From Silene latifolia (taxonomy: Eukaryota; Streptophyta; Magnoliopsida; Caryophyllales; Caryophyllaceae), in contig NC_133534.1 of NCBI RefSeq assembly GCF_048544455.1, positions 220,438,292 through 220,502,291 on the forward strand: a stretch of DNA of 64,000 bases, read 5' to 3'. The notes beneath the pieces are model-generated. The model had not been told where the DNA came from and did not search any database. It saw only the letters and a list, made by a program, of their open reading frames with translations. Of this stretch, positions 1 to 11,195 are shown in pieces. A program made the position numbers and the translations under genes. Within the stretch, counting starts at the first letter, position 1. Each line of letters starts with the position of its first letter.

Positions 1-360
1 AGTAATGATACAATTCGATTACTCAGACCGTATCTCATTTAATCATATTTCAATTTGATACGTAAATTTTACTTCCAAAATCGTCCGTCAATTTTTCAAG
101 TAATTTAATTAACTCGTAACATTATACGATTAATTAAATGATCAATTAAGAGTATCGCCCTATAGGTATGACCTAGGGGTCAATCGATCACCACCGTCAT
201 ACGATAAGTAATGTCAAACTCTAGTCACCAATCATTACCGATATATGTTGACCAGTTGACAGTAACAATATTACTTCCCAATTGTATTCTTTAAAATGAG
301 ATTTAATAATGATATTTAAATCATGTGATCGCACTATTGTTGAGGACACATTTCCCAACA
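1..360 (-). mobile_element. Partial copia LTR (right end)
   Basis: This stretch matches the last ~360 bp of the LTRs of the copia elements further along and ends in the same terminal ACATTTCCCAACA as the LTRs of element B. It carries the shared landmarks: the run of GATTAATTAA-type sequence near 120-150, the 'accgatatatgttgaccagttgac' region and the final 'gaggacacatttcccaaca'. The element begins outside the window, so its type (solo LTR or full element) and its target-site duplication cannot be checked. Orientation is inferred from the full-length relatives, whose primer site and polypurine tract put them on the minus strand. Confidence 0.88.
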
Positions 361-679
361 GTTTAAGCGAGAAGACGTAAATGGATCAAAGCCTGAAACA
401 AGCCAGTATGCTAGCTGCCCGGGGATCATGTCAGTCTTAAGGCACAGTATATCGCCAAAGCCCATCTCTTGAATGTCCGAAATTTGATTACCAGAGAGAC
501 CACTATTGACGAAATGTAGGAGGCCGCTAGGACTCATCCTTGTTTTTAATACCGGGAAATCTTCAGAAGGATCACATCCAGCTGGTTGTATACTTGTGCC
601 AGGGACTTTTTGATGTTTACTTGTACCAGCTACGTAGTGCCAACGTTTCTGGATGGACGAGATCTTTTCATAGTTACAC
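361..679 (-). pseudogene. Unknown gene fragment, cut by copia LTR
   Basis: On the minus strand an open frame runs from a possible splice acceptor (TCTACAG at 680-686) to the LTR edge at 361, where it is cut off. The protein carries the stretches MSPSGLLHFVNSGLSGNQ and MGFGDILCLKTD followed by PGQLAYWLVSGFDPFTS. This style resembles the N-terminal region of unnamed plant proteins that often travel with transposons and Ulp1-like peptidases, but that link is from memory and weak. An ATG at 671-669 is out of frame with the long open stretch and meets a stop after 13 codons, so either the start lies in another exon or the copy is broken. The copia insertion removed the C-terminal part from view. 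Confidence 0.45.
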
Positions 680-1453
680 CTGTAGACATAAAGAATGTAG
701 CTGGTGATGTAATTAATGTAACTACCAATCAACAAAGGTGTATCTACATATATGATGAATTGAACCTACAATACACAAAGCAAAACAGGATGTCCTCTTT
801 GAGGATGACAGATTTAATGATTGCAGACATAGAACATCATCACCGTACTTAAAACCACACGGTATAAAAAAAGAAAAACGTACATCCACAACACACAACT
901 TCAAATGCTCAACCAGAAATCACTCCCGCTCACACAGAGCCTAAAGTACTCAGATAAAACTGATGATGAAAACTTTATATGGTTGTAATCAAATTAAAAA
1001 AATGCCACCAGCTGAATGAAGCTCAATAGTATATTCATACAAAAACACGGAGTACAAACAATATGCATAATACATATCGTCACACAACACATAACTATAA
1101 ATGTACCGAGTAACTCATTGAACATACTTATAACCCGTGGAGACGTACCTAACTGGTAAGGAATCCCGGAAGTGTATAACACTCAGTAAAAATCACAAAT
1201 ATACCACGTAAAATACCCTACCTAAATCCGGAAGGCAGCACAAAGATGACACAGGTAAAAACACAGACAGTTCATATCAAATTCACGTATGATCACCCTC
1301 ATAAAGGGACACTGAGGCTGACATTTTAATACCCACATATAACGTACATGTAGATACCTCATTTCTGCACCGCCCGCAAGCCACCCCGTGATGATTGGGC
1401 CGCATGTTTGGTACGCAAAATGATTTATGACAGTTCATAAGTTTATCGTCAAG
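680..1453. other. No gene recognised
   Basis: AT-rich sequence between the gene fragment and the probable start of the Tat LTR. On the minus strand the first ~40 bases look like the 3' end of an intron serving the fragment at 361-679. I see no conserved coding frame, RNA gene or clear repeat in the rest. Confidence 0.5.
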
Positions 1454-1769
1454 TGATAGCTCAAATACTTGTGTCTACCCCTTGGTCGTCATCTACGAGC
1501 CATTACGGTCGTTTTGACAGTAATTAGAGTACATTTGAAGTCCGGGTCAAAAACCGCTTTATTTTCTAATAAACCGTTTAAAATGTCGAGTCGGAATGTC
1601 CTAGAATATTCTGGATATTTTTTATTCCATAATTCAATTTTATATCCTTTTGGTAAAATATAACCCGAAAATCTTATTTTAGGGAATAAGGAAGTCGAGA
1701 TCTACCGCAATTCCATAAAAGAAACGCGGAAATCTTTCTTCCGCAGGAGAAAACCTCTGGGGAAAGGAC

Positions 1770-2954
1770 GCAGCACCTGCTGTGCCTCTTCCAAGAGTCG
1801 CAGCAGCTGCTGCGCCTCTTCCCCGGCTCTTTTCTGCGTATTTTAAGATTTTTTCGAGATTTGTTTCCAAAGTTTGAGTCATTCCATAATTCCTCCGTGT
1901 GATTAGTATAAATAGGGACTTTCGTTCCACATATTTCTCACACAAGTGTCCGCCCTTCTCTTCTCCCTTTGCATTCTAAGACCGTGCTCTAAGCCTATTG
2001 ACGTGTACGTGCTTGATCAATCGACCACGTAAGCTCGGATCCTTCTGAGTACCAGTCACGTTGCATGACTGACCAATTTAACCAACTACACTTCAATTAA
2101 TCAATCAATTTAATCTAAATCCTCTTATGAGGGCACTTTCTTCATACATTCGAGTCGAGCAATCACTATACATTAACTTAGTTAATCTTGTTTCGTCAAA
2201 CATGTAAGTCTGAGGGTGTATATCCCATCTTTTATTATTGTATTTTATTTTTGTACCAATTAATGTAAGATTTACGTCAAAAGTATGCTTAAAACCGATT
2301 TCTAAAACCCTTTTGTTAAACTGTTTTTACGAATTAATAGTTGGCAGACGTCGAGAAGAAACGCATCAACTGCTGCGCCTCTTCCAGAGGCTGCCGCAGT
2401 TCCTGCTTTTCTTCTTCTTCCTCGCCTCTCTGTTAATTCGTCCTTTGTTCCTTTGTTTTCTTATTTTCTTCTTTTTCATTCGTATATAATATCCTTAACA
2501 CGCATTCTTAATAATTATCGCCTTTAATTCCGACTTAAATCCCTTATAATCAATATTTGCGGGTTTTCGTCATTAAATCAAACCCGGATTTTTAGAGACT
2601 CGATCCGTTCATATCAAGTTTCTGAAGTTCGCCTTTGTACATATTTTTATCGTTTATTTCCAGTTTGTCTAATTCATTTCCGTCTCTATAAATAACCCTA
2701 ATTAATTTATAATTAAGTTTTAATCCGTATTAATTCGTTATAATCCGTTTTAATTCGTTTTTATCTCATTTATGACCAAATTCATATGTAAATAACACGC
2801 TAAATCACTTTCATCCGAGTCAAATATCTATAATCAACCATTAAATACACCAACGAGCATTAACAATTTAGCGATTCGGCTTCACGGCCTTAACTCACTC
2901 AAATGCACGACGCGGTGACCACTGCGCCTCTTCAAGAGACGCAACATTGTTGCG
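1770..2954 (+). repeat. GC-rich palindromes in K LTR
   Basis: Five related sites occur at 1770-1785, 1799-1814, 2362-2377, 2911-2926 and 2940-2954. The site at 1799 is the perfect palindrome CGCAGCAGCTGCTGCG and the one at 2940 is CGCAACATTGTTGCG; both are followed by GCC-TSTTCC-like sequence. The arms differ between these two copies but stay self-complementary. The other three sites are imperfect palindromes. All are far richer in GC than the surrounding AT-rich LTR. Confidence 0.8.
1907..1914 (+). promoter_or_regulatory. TATA box of K LTR
   Basis: TATAAATA inside the LTR, 93 bp after the palindrome ending at 1814 and followed by a CT-rich stretch typical of a plant transcription start. This would be the U3 promoter of the Tat element. 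Confidence 0.6.
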
Positions 2955-3680
2955 CCTGTTCCGGGTTGAGTTCTGTCTCTGAACTTCCGTTCTTGCTTTG
3001 ACCTAATTCATTAGTTTACGTATTAATTGACTATTAACCGTAATATCACTCCTAATTTGCCCGTATTTTCTAAACCTAATTTATTTTCTCTTGTATTTTT
3101 CTCAAATTATCCGTCTTAAATATATTTTTGACGTAAATCATTAATTCATTGTCATTATTGTAATCTTAATTAATGCATTTATTTATTTATCGTATTGGAT
3201 GATTTATTTATTTATTTTCACATATAATTAATTCTAAACCCTACTTCGACATTAATAAGTGCTAATTATATGTTCACCGACTTATTATTAATTCACATGT
3301 TAGGATCAAAACGTTGGATGTTGCATTGCATGTATATAATCGACAGCATATAGAGTATGAACGATTTCCCTAATCATTAGTAGAGGCCGCTATCGAGGCG
3401 GGCGGGATAAGGTGTTCATTAAAAGGACTTCCTAATACGTACCCTCACCCCTTACTCCAGATCTCTGTGAACATCCGTGTTCATTGACATCCACGAGAGT
3501 CATTCTAGACATAGAATGCTAAGGGTAACGAGTTCTTAGTGTTCATGTCACTACTTTGTGTCTTGACATGACACGTGGTATTCGAACGGTTTCCAATTTT
3601 CCACAATAAATTGGTGGCGACTCCACAAATTCAAACGCTTGTTTCCCAAGCGCCCCCGTGGGCCCCCCGTGTCCACAGGT

Positions 3681-3698
3681 TGGCGACTCCGCTGGGGA
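3681..3698 (+). other. Primer binding site of K (tRNA-Arg type)
   Basis: TGGCGACTCCGCTGGGGA follows the LTR end by three bases. This is the primer site known for Tat-lineage (Ogre/Retand-like) gypsy elements, complementary to the 3' end of a tRNA-Arg. It fixes the plus orientation of K and the 3' edge of its 5' LTR. Confidence 0.88.
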
Positions 3699-4476
3699 GT
3701 AATACACTTACGTGTTGCCATGGGTGAAACTTGAACAAGGTTAGGGAATAGTTTATATGAGACAGTTGTCGGTTTTTCATTACTCGACCTTCTTAAGTCG
3801 TTTTATTCGGCCTTCCTAGGCCCAACCAACCCATTCGACCAATCGTCCCGTCTGGATGGTCCAAATTCTTATCTGGGCCTAAGGATGGATAGCGATTGAC
3901 GTCAACCATACCGTGATGCTTACTCATATTTGTATCAAGGGCTTTCACTACTCGAGGAAATGGACTAGGAACCGACCTTACTCATGTTTGGCACGGACCT
4001 CTCCACAGACCAGGGTTTGATTGCTCGGTATGGCAACCCACCTTTTTAAGCCAAAACCCTTCTAAATGCACTTAGCATACCGTTATAATGCCTGTATGAA
4101 TGCTTGTATCATATGTGATCACCATTTTGTAAACAAAACCATGACGAATTTTTTGTAAAATAAAAAAAAACCTTTTTAAAATGTAAACACTTTCAAAAAT
4201 GGCCAAAATTAGCGCAAAACGAGTCGAAACTCTGTCCAAATCTCCAGTCAAAATTCGGGCCTCAAAACCCATTTCAGAACCTCACTTCAAGTCAACAGTC
4301 CTACAACTACACGACAGTTGTCTAGGACAAACATTTCAAACCTTTGTCACTTTCAAACCCCACTTAACACAAGTGGCACACTCCCACTTCACAAGTCGAG
4401 TATTTTCTTTGAGTATGTGTGCTAGAATGGTCGATCGTGTTTTGATTCGTTGTCAATCTCTTATCCAGTTTCCAAG
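3699..4476 (+). other. 5' leader of K, non-coding
   Basis: The region between the primer site and the gag start. It has no long frame of its own on either strand that looks like protein. Leaders of this size are usual in Tat elements. Confidence 0.6.
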
Positions 4477-6190
4477 ATGCCTGAAACTAGTACTACAAGA
4501 GCTAGTGGTCAACCCCCAAATGGCAATGATCAAATCCTAGCTGCGCTCGCTCGTCTCCAAACAAGCCAAGACCAAGCCTATGATCACCTCAACGCTATTG
4601 AAGGCCGAATTGTTGCTGTAGAAACTAGACTCCCTCCTGCAGAAGACGATATTCGTAGCGAAGTTGTGCATGATAACCTTCCACCCTTTGTTGGACAATA
4701 AGAAACCAACCCTCCAATAGGTCTTACTGAAGCTGAAAAGCGACCCCAATACTTGGAGGAGCAACTAATGTACCTTAAGGGAGATGACATCTATAAGGAG
4801 AATAATCGCAAGTATGAGGCTGTAAATGCTCAATTGCCAACCAACTTCAACATGACTGACATCCCAAAATTCAAGGGGCATGAAAACCTTTTGAACCACA
4901 TTCGTGCTTTCAAAGACTACATGTCTATCAAAGTCATCAAACCTGAGATGTTCTTAAGGATCTTTCCTTCATCTCTCGACACCATTCCTAAGCAATGGTT
5001 CTACTCTTTGGAGCATAAGAAGATTGCCACTTGAGATGAGGACGCAATTGAATTCACTAAACAATACGCGGATAATGCTGAAATCCAAGTCAACATGCGC
5101 ACTCTAGAGGTTCTTACCCAAACTGAAAAAGAAGGCTTCACCGTCTTCCTAAGTAGGTGGAGGAAGACTAGCACACAATTAGTTGAACGTCCAGATGAAG
5201 CTACTCTTGTGGAAACGTTCGTGGATAACTTGAGACCTATTTATGCAAACCACTTGAGATACCAAAACTAAAGACCTTCAAAGATCTGACTATGCTAGGG
5301 ACGCGAATTGAAGATGACATCCGTAAAGGGCTCTTGTCCAAAACGGTAGGTCGTGGATATCAAGGCTTAACAAGTCGTTCTTATGGCTCTACTAGCAAGA
5401 CTGATGAGGTTAACCTTCTCGAATCATCAAAGAAGAATAACCCACAAAGGAAGTTCACGAACATTGGCGATACATACTCCAATGCTCTGAAAAGGTTGAT
5501 GAAACAGGGTAAACTCTAACCCATAGGACCTACACCTGACCCAAAAAAGAAGTCCAAGTTCAAAGACGAAAATGCATACTGTGAATATCATAGAGGTAAG
5601 GGACATGATACAGAGAAATGCTTCAATCTAAAACATGTCCTTCAGGACATGATCGAAGATGGTCGTTTGCCTATACCTCCTGGAGGTAAGCCTAACAATA
5701 CTCAAAATCCTCTTGGAGTTCTGTTGATTACAGATGAAGAATCCACCTTGGATTATTCATACCTCATTTCTCCAATCAAAGAGGAGGTCAATGGAATATG
5801 GGAAGATGGCGATAAAGATGTCTACCTCCGGGATCTTCCCTTGATCAAAAGTGCCGAAAGTCTTACAGATGAGATCATTACCATGACACTTCAGGATGAC
5901 CATTTCAACCCTACAACGTTAATCACCAAAACCAACTCAAACCAGCAGAAAGGATGGAGAAAGTCGATCAAGTAGACGAACAACCAAGGAAAGCTCTTCA
6001 AAGTCACCACTGTATAAGGAGAGATGTTCAAAGGAGAACCTGAAGACAATAAATTCGAGTCAGAGTCAGAGTCGGAGTCGGAATCAAAGTCTGAGTCTAG
6101 AGAAGTCCCTAGAAAGTCTCCTCCTGTCGTCACTCCCAATCCCCTTGTTTCTCCTAGCAATAGCATCGAGTAGTTACAGTAGCTCGGGAA
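4477..6190 (+). pseudogene. gag: Tat-type gag polyprotein, degraded
   Basis: Starts at ATG 4477 (MPETSTTRASGQPPN). The capsid-like part includes the stretches FKGHENLLNHIRAFKDYM and PKQWFYSLEHKKIAT, then FTKQYADNAEIQVNMRTLE further on. The zinc knuckle CEYHRGKGHDTEKC lies near 5580-5622, the histidine-containing form seen in Tat/Ogre gag. An acidic/serine repeat (ESESESES, about 6056-6098) follows. The frame is broken by TAA 4699, TGA 5032 (a likely TGG to TGA change), a frameshift near 5268, TAA 5517 and TAG 5973. I could not find an aspartic protease motif before the RT region, so the protease seems to be missing. The copy cannot make a full protein. Confidence 0.85.
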
Positions 6191-6406
6191 ATGCCCCAGC
6201 AGTTGTCCCTTTACCGCCACTGACTACTGAACAGATGGCTTCTTTGTTTCAACTCTTTTCAAAATTTAATATGAATAAATCGATTTCGCTTACTCTTTGT
6301 GTTATTTCGAATGCAATTCTATTTACGATGATAATGAGGATGATCCTGACCCAGACTCAATCGAATTACCTCCCTACATAGCTAAATATTACAAGAGGGG
6401 AAACGG
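6191..6406 (+). other. gag-RT connecting region, degraded
   Basis: A short AT-rich stretch with several stops. Scraps such as DPDPDSIELPPYIAK (about 6345-6390) fit the acidic linker found upstream of RT in Tat polyproteins. There is no complete domain here. Confidence 0.5.
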
Positions 6407-6922
6407 GCACCAGTCATAGAGAACACCGAACCCATCAATGTAGGAACCGAATTAGAACCCCAAGAACTTAGGATAGGGACAACCTTAAACCCAACTGAAA
6501 GGGCCAATTTCATAGACCTTCTACACAAGTTCAAGGAGCTTTTCGCTTGGTTCTACAAAGACATGCCAGGAATCGACAGGGATATTGCAGAACACAGAAT
6601 TCCAATCAAACCAGGTTTCAAACCTGTAAAGAAGAAGCTTCGTCGAATGAGGACCGAATGGGCTCTTAAAATCAAAGAAGAAGTCGATAAACAATTCAAA
6701 GTCGGGTTCATCAAAGTTTCCGAGTATTCAGACTGGGTGGCTAACATAGTACCCGTACCCAAAAAGGATGGGAGAATCAGAGTTTAGGTTGATTTCAGAG
6801 ACTTAAACAAAGCAAGCCCCAAGGACGATTTCCCTCTACCACACATCGACATATTGGTAGACAATACAGCGGACCACGCGTTGTTATTCTTCATGGACGG
6901 CTATGCAGGGTATAATCAGATC
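6407..6922 (+). pseudogene. pol: Reverse transcriptase N-terminal fragment of K
   Basis: The frame encodes the start of a gypsy RT: ELFAWFYKDMPGIDRDIAEH, then HRIPIKPGFKPVKKKLRR, SDWVANIVPVPKKDGRIRV, VDFRDLNKASPKDDFPLPH and FMDGYAGYNQI. A TAG at 6785 replaces a residue between RV and VDFRD. The sequence stops at NQI, before the catalytic YxDD box, and runs straight into integrase sequence with the frame kept. The rest of RT, RNase H and the N-terminal integrase domain are therefore deleted. Confidence 0.9.
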
Positions 6923-7036
6923 GACTATTTTACTAAATGGGTCGAAGCGGCATCTTACACTAGTCTCACAGCCAAAAACGTGGCAAAGTTCATACAAACC
7001 AATATCATCTGTCGACACTACTACAAAATAAAACTA

Positions 7037-7395
7037 TAGCAACACCATGAAAATGTTGCTAAATGTCTTAAAAATGTTGCCTTATACTTTAAGCAACACT
7101 TATAAGAGTGCTGCCTAAAGCTCCGTTGCAATAGCTCAATGCAACACTTTGTGCAACACTTTAACCTCAAAAGCAACACTTAAACAAAGTGTTGCACCTT
7201 TCATTAGTATGCAACACTTTTTCCGGCAACACTTTTATCTAGCAACTGCAACACTTTTGTTATTTAAAATGCAACACTATGTTAATCATTTGCAACATTT
7301 TTAATCGAATAAAGCAACACTTTCGACAAATAGGTGCAACACCTCTGACGTTGATAATGCAACATTTTTTATATAGACAATGCAACACTTTGGTA
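7037..7395 (+). repeat. Subterminal repeats of CACTA-2, left
   Basis: More than a dozen copies of TGCAACACTTT and close variants (GCAACACTT, TGCAACATTT) lie in the first ~380 bp of the element. Subterminal repeats like these are the transposase binding sites in studied CACTA elements. Confidence 0.85.
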
Positions 7396-7485
7396 AGAGC
7401 CAGAGGCCAATAATTTTATTCCACAATAAAAAAACGTAAATACACTATTTGTTTTTTGATGAGTACTTAATGTTTATACTAACAA

Positions 7486-8699
7486 TTACAATAGCATTAA
7501 ATTACAACTTTCAACGCTAATTACAATGACGAGTCTAAGGCGCGTCTTAATCTTTAGCTTAATCTTGGTAAGAGCACCTACAGCCTTCCCCGCCTCAGCA
7601 TCCTTGAACATTTGTTGCATTTGTTTCAACCGACCAGATCTACCACAATTGAATAATCACTTCTCTTTGAATCAACATATGAAGCTCTTTCTCATACAAC
7701 AGTTGCAGACAAGTAGGAATATGAGTTGCAAATCAATAATCATTCATCAAAGCCAAAAAATTCATACTATATAGCTGCACAAAAAAAAATAGATTGTTAA
7801 CATTCTCACATAGCATATACAAATATAATCTTGCATCAGACCCATTTCTATCACTAACCACAAAATGTCTGGTATGACACGAAGTTAAAGTAAGCACAAA
7901 ATGGGCAGCAAGTTTGGCCACTACCCAGTACCCACTCTGAAATCAAATTCCTTCACCCAAAAAAACAAAACAAAGGAGTACTGTCGGCTTTAAGGGAGAG
8001 GGTTCAATGTACACAGTTGTGAAAATACAATACCTAATCACCAATTTAAATTAGAGAAGTGGGCTAAGTAATACTAGAAAATATTTTTACTAATCAAAAA
8101 ATAAGAGAGAATTAAACAAGTGACTCACCATCTTGCTTATTAAGAGCTTTGGGAGTAAGATGAGCAACATCCTTTGCAAAATAGAGAACAAACATTGTCC
8201 TTTGGCAATACAATTCAACCATTCCATAGCTGCACCCACCAACACCTAATCATAAGAACAGGGAACCAACCCTGAAAGGACACATTTTGCCACATTTGAT
8301 CATACTCCAAAGTGAATAATAATGAGGCGACTTTAGCAAAATCTGTATACTAGTGAAGAGAATTGTAAGTATAAAAGGGAAAGTAGCCATGACACAACAG
8401 CCACCAACAAAATAATAAACGAAAATACAGATCAGTGAAAAAAACCTTACTAAATGATAGAATAGTATAACATATATCAAAATCAGCAATTGTTCAAGAA
8501 GGACCATTTCAAAGAAGGACAAAAGATAGAATAATATAACAATAACCCTACCAATAATAAATTAGTTAATCATCACCAAGTAATTATAAAAATACAGAAT
8601 GGTGAAACTAAAGACAAAATATAATGTGACTAAAAGATGAACTTACATGGTTAACATCGCGTCATCGCCATAAGCTTTATAAAGAGTGTGAGTTGGTAA
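7486..8699 (-). pseudogene. Possible captured exons inside CACTA-2
   Basis: On the minus strand, three blocks look like exons with canonical splice signals. Block 8647-8699 has acceptor TAATAG and donor GTAAGT and is open only in one frame (LPTHTLYKAYGDDAMLT). Block 8129-8245 has acceptor GATTAG and donor GTGAGT and can encode GMVELYCQRTMFVLYFAKD. Block 7486-7639 has acceptor GTGGTAG and can encode LKQMQQMFKDAEAGKAVGAL before a stop. The phases of the first two do not join directly, so an exon may be missing. I do not recognise the protein. Such blocks inside a CACTA element without transposase are what a captured host gene fragment would look like, but a decayed transposon gene is also possible. 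Confidence 0.35.
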
Positions 8700-9599
8700 C
8701 TATTACAAATAAATGAATAGTTAGAGAATTGTCAAAGAATTAACATTTTCATTGTCAGACATATGATTTATGATATGAAGATAGAGAATTGTAAGAGAAT
8801 TAAGTGAATAGTTAGAGAAGTAGTGGGGAAATATCAGCTCTCAATCTTTAACCTACAATACAGCTTCATTGTACTACAATTTGGCATATCACAAAATCTC
8901 ATTTGTGACGACGACGTATCCGTCACTTTGGGAGTGACGGATACCATTTTCTCTCACAAATGACCCAAATAGAGGAGAGAGGGAAGCACATGGAGGTGCC
9001 CCCACCTTGTCCCTCCTATTCGTTTTGTGAGTGACATTACCCGTCACTCTCTCCGAACCCGTCTTCGTCTTGAAGACTAATTGTTTTGACTAATTTTGTT
9101 AAAATGGCAAGGACATTGAACAATAAAGACCATCCCACACACATTAAGATCTCATAAACAAAAATTTAGCAAATCATTCGAGATAAGAAATTAATTAAAG
9201 TGTTGGCATAATTTGTATAAAGTTCAAGAATGAGACAATAACAAAGTGCTTATGCTAATAATACCCACTGTATCTTTAATTTCCAAATAATAGTGTTCTT
9301 AACTATTCTCTATGCATTCAACCACAAAACAACTTTTAATCTCCTTGTATATTGGCAGCATCTTCAGGGATCAAATTAATAAAACACCACACATCCAACT
9401 TAACATCGTCTACCTACACTATAGTTGTCAACCTAACAATAATTTCAAATCAAACATACTTGGTATTTAACACAGGACCACTTGATTTGATCATAAATAA
9501 ATTCATAAGTTTAATTTACATCAATTTTATCGCATCATATATATCTAATCAACTGCACAATAATTTGACCCGAATTTGATTTCTAGACAAAAGTCCCAA

Positions 9600-10920
9600 T
9601 TTGTCATATAAACCCTAATCCCAAAACATAGAAATCTTACTCCCAAAACATTTAAATAAAATAAATCGAACAAGTAATTCTTGATTTTCGTATCAACAAC
9701 TCACAATAAAGTTCGGAAAATTTAACATAACAATTTCAAAATTGTAAAAGACGAAATTATAACAAAAGCCACACCTCTTTTTGGGAGGATGAAGGTGGGC
9801 GGATGGCAGCACGTTGAAGCATAGGCAGCAAACTGGTGCACGGTTGGCGTACGGGTAACTGGTGCGATAAGGGTTTAGGGCGGTGGTGGTCTTCGGCTCT
9901 TCGCACTTGTCTCTGAAAAATGAATGTGGAAGATGTTTTAACGTGAAAGTGGGAAGATGAAGGGATCCTTTTATTTTATTTAAGTAGTAGTCCCTCCATT
10001 AAAATTCACTTGCAGTTTCTTTATACCCTAGGGTATTAGTAGGATTAAAAAAACTTTTAAAATTACATTGGGAAAGAAAATGGAAAGGTTAAAAATATTA
10101 AAAAAAAAATAAAGGTGGGGTTTTATGGTTGATTAGTATGGGGTATTGATGACATTTTTTGTAAATATAGATTTTTAATAAAGATATAATGGTCATTTTC
10201 TTAGCCAAATAAAGAAACATGTAAAGTGGAGGTGAATGGACGAAAAAAAATACTTGCAAAGTAGAGTTGAATGGAGGGAGTAGTGAGTAGTGAGTAGTGA
10301 CTAACTAGGAGAGCAGATTTTTAAGTCTCATTTGTTAAGATTTTAAAGGGATAGGACACAAGATAAGACATAAAAGTGGGACACGTGATCTCTACACAAT
10401 AACTAAAGTACAAAATATGAGGGAAATACTACGTAAGACTTGTAGGACTGTGCACTAGACGGAAGCGAAATGGCAAATATTGATGGACCCGAAATCGAGT
10501 CGGAACAGGATCGTGAGACTTTTGGTCAAGGATCGGATCGGATCGGATGGACCGATATTTGTTCATATTGATCGTCTTACGTTAACTTTATAAAAGAAAT
10601 AGTAATGTTAGATAGCTAAATATGAAAAAATATATATTATTGAATTCCGATAACAAAAAATTAAGCATTTTTAGACAACATTTATAAAAAATCTTATATA
10701 AAATAACCTAAGATTAAAATTAAACCATAAAATCAGAAGTTGACCGGAAACACTGGTTCAAACCGAACGGAGCGAAAACGAGAATCTTTAAAAAGTTTGG
10801 ATCGGAAACGGATTAAATTTTTTAATTACAATTTCGGTTTAGTCTAATTTTTCAATTTAAACTGGATTCTGCACAAGCTTACGTAGTTAATCGTAATTAA
10901 TAAAAAATCTAAATAACTTT
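9600..10920. other. CACTA-2 right interior, nothing coding
   Basis: AT-rich DNA without a credible frame. It includes a GA-rich/GGTGG stretch near 9780-9900 and short A-rich stretches. I cannot assign a function. Confidence 0.4.
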
Positions 10921-10924
10921 TGCA

Positions 10925-11195
10925 ATAACTTATTATTTTTGACTTCAACACTTGCTAAATGTTGCATTATAAGTGCAACAATCTACAAAAGTGTTGCATT
11001 TTCTATGAAAATTTGCAACACTGTCTTAAAGTGTTGTATTTCTCTTCCAATATATGCAACATTTCAAGAAAAGTGTTGCAATAAACCTTATTTGGCAACA
11101 CTTTGAGTACAAGTGTTGCTTGTTGATAACAAGATGTAAAAAATGCAACAAATTTTACAAGTGTTGCATGCTAAATGTTGCAATAGGTTCATTTT
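10925..11195 (-). repeat. Subterminal repeats of CACTA-2, right
   Basis: Repeated AAGTGTTGCA and TTGCAACACT motifs, mostly inverted relative to the left end. They match the left array at 7037-7395 and support the element boundaries. Confidence 0.8.

Larger units (their letters stand above)
1454..3677 (+). mobile_element. 5' LTR of Tat-type gypsy element K
   Basis: The right edge is firm: the LTR ends ...GTGTCCACA at 3677 and a primer binding site starts three bases later. The left edge is inferred from a TG at 1454 (TGATAGCTCAAATAC) and could be off. A TATA box (TATAAATA) lies at 1907-1914, followed by a pyrimidine-rich leader. Upstream and downstream of the TATA are GC-rich palindromes, described separately. 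LTRs over 2 kb and a tRNA-Arg primer fit the Tat/Ogre/Retand group. The matching 3' LTR is not in the window, because element F interrupts K at 11524. Confidence 0.75.
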
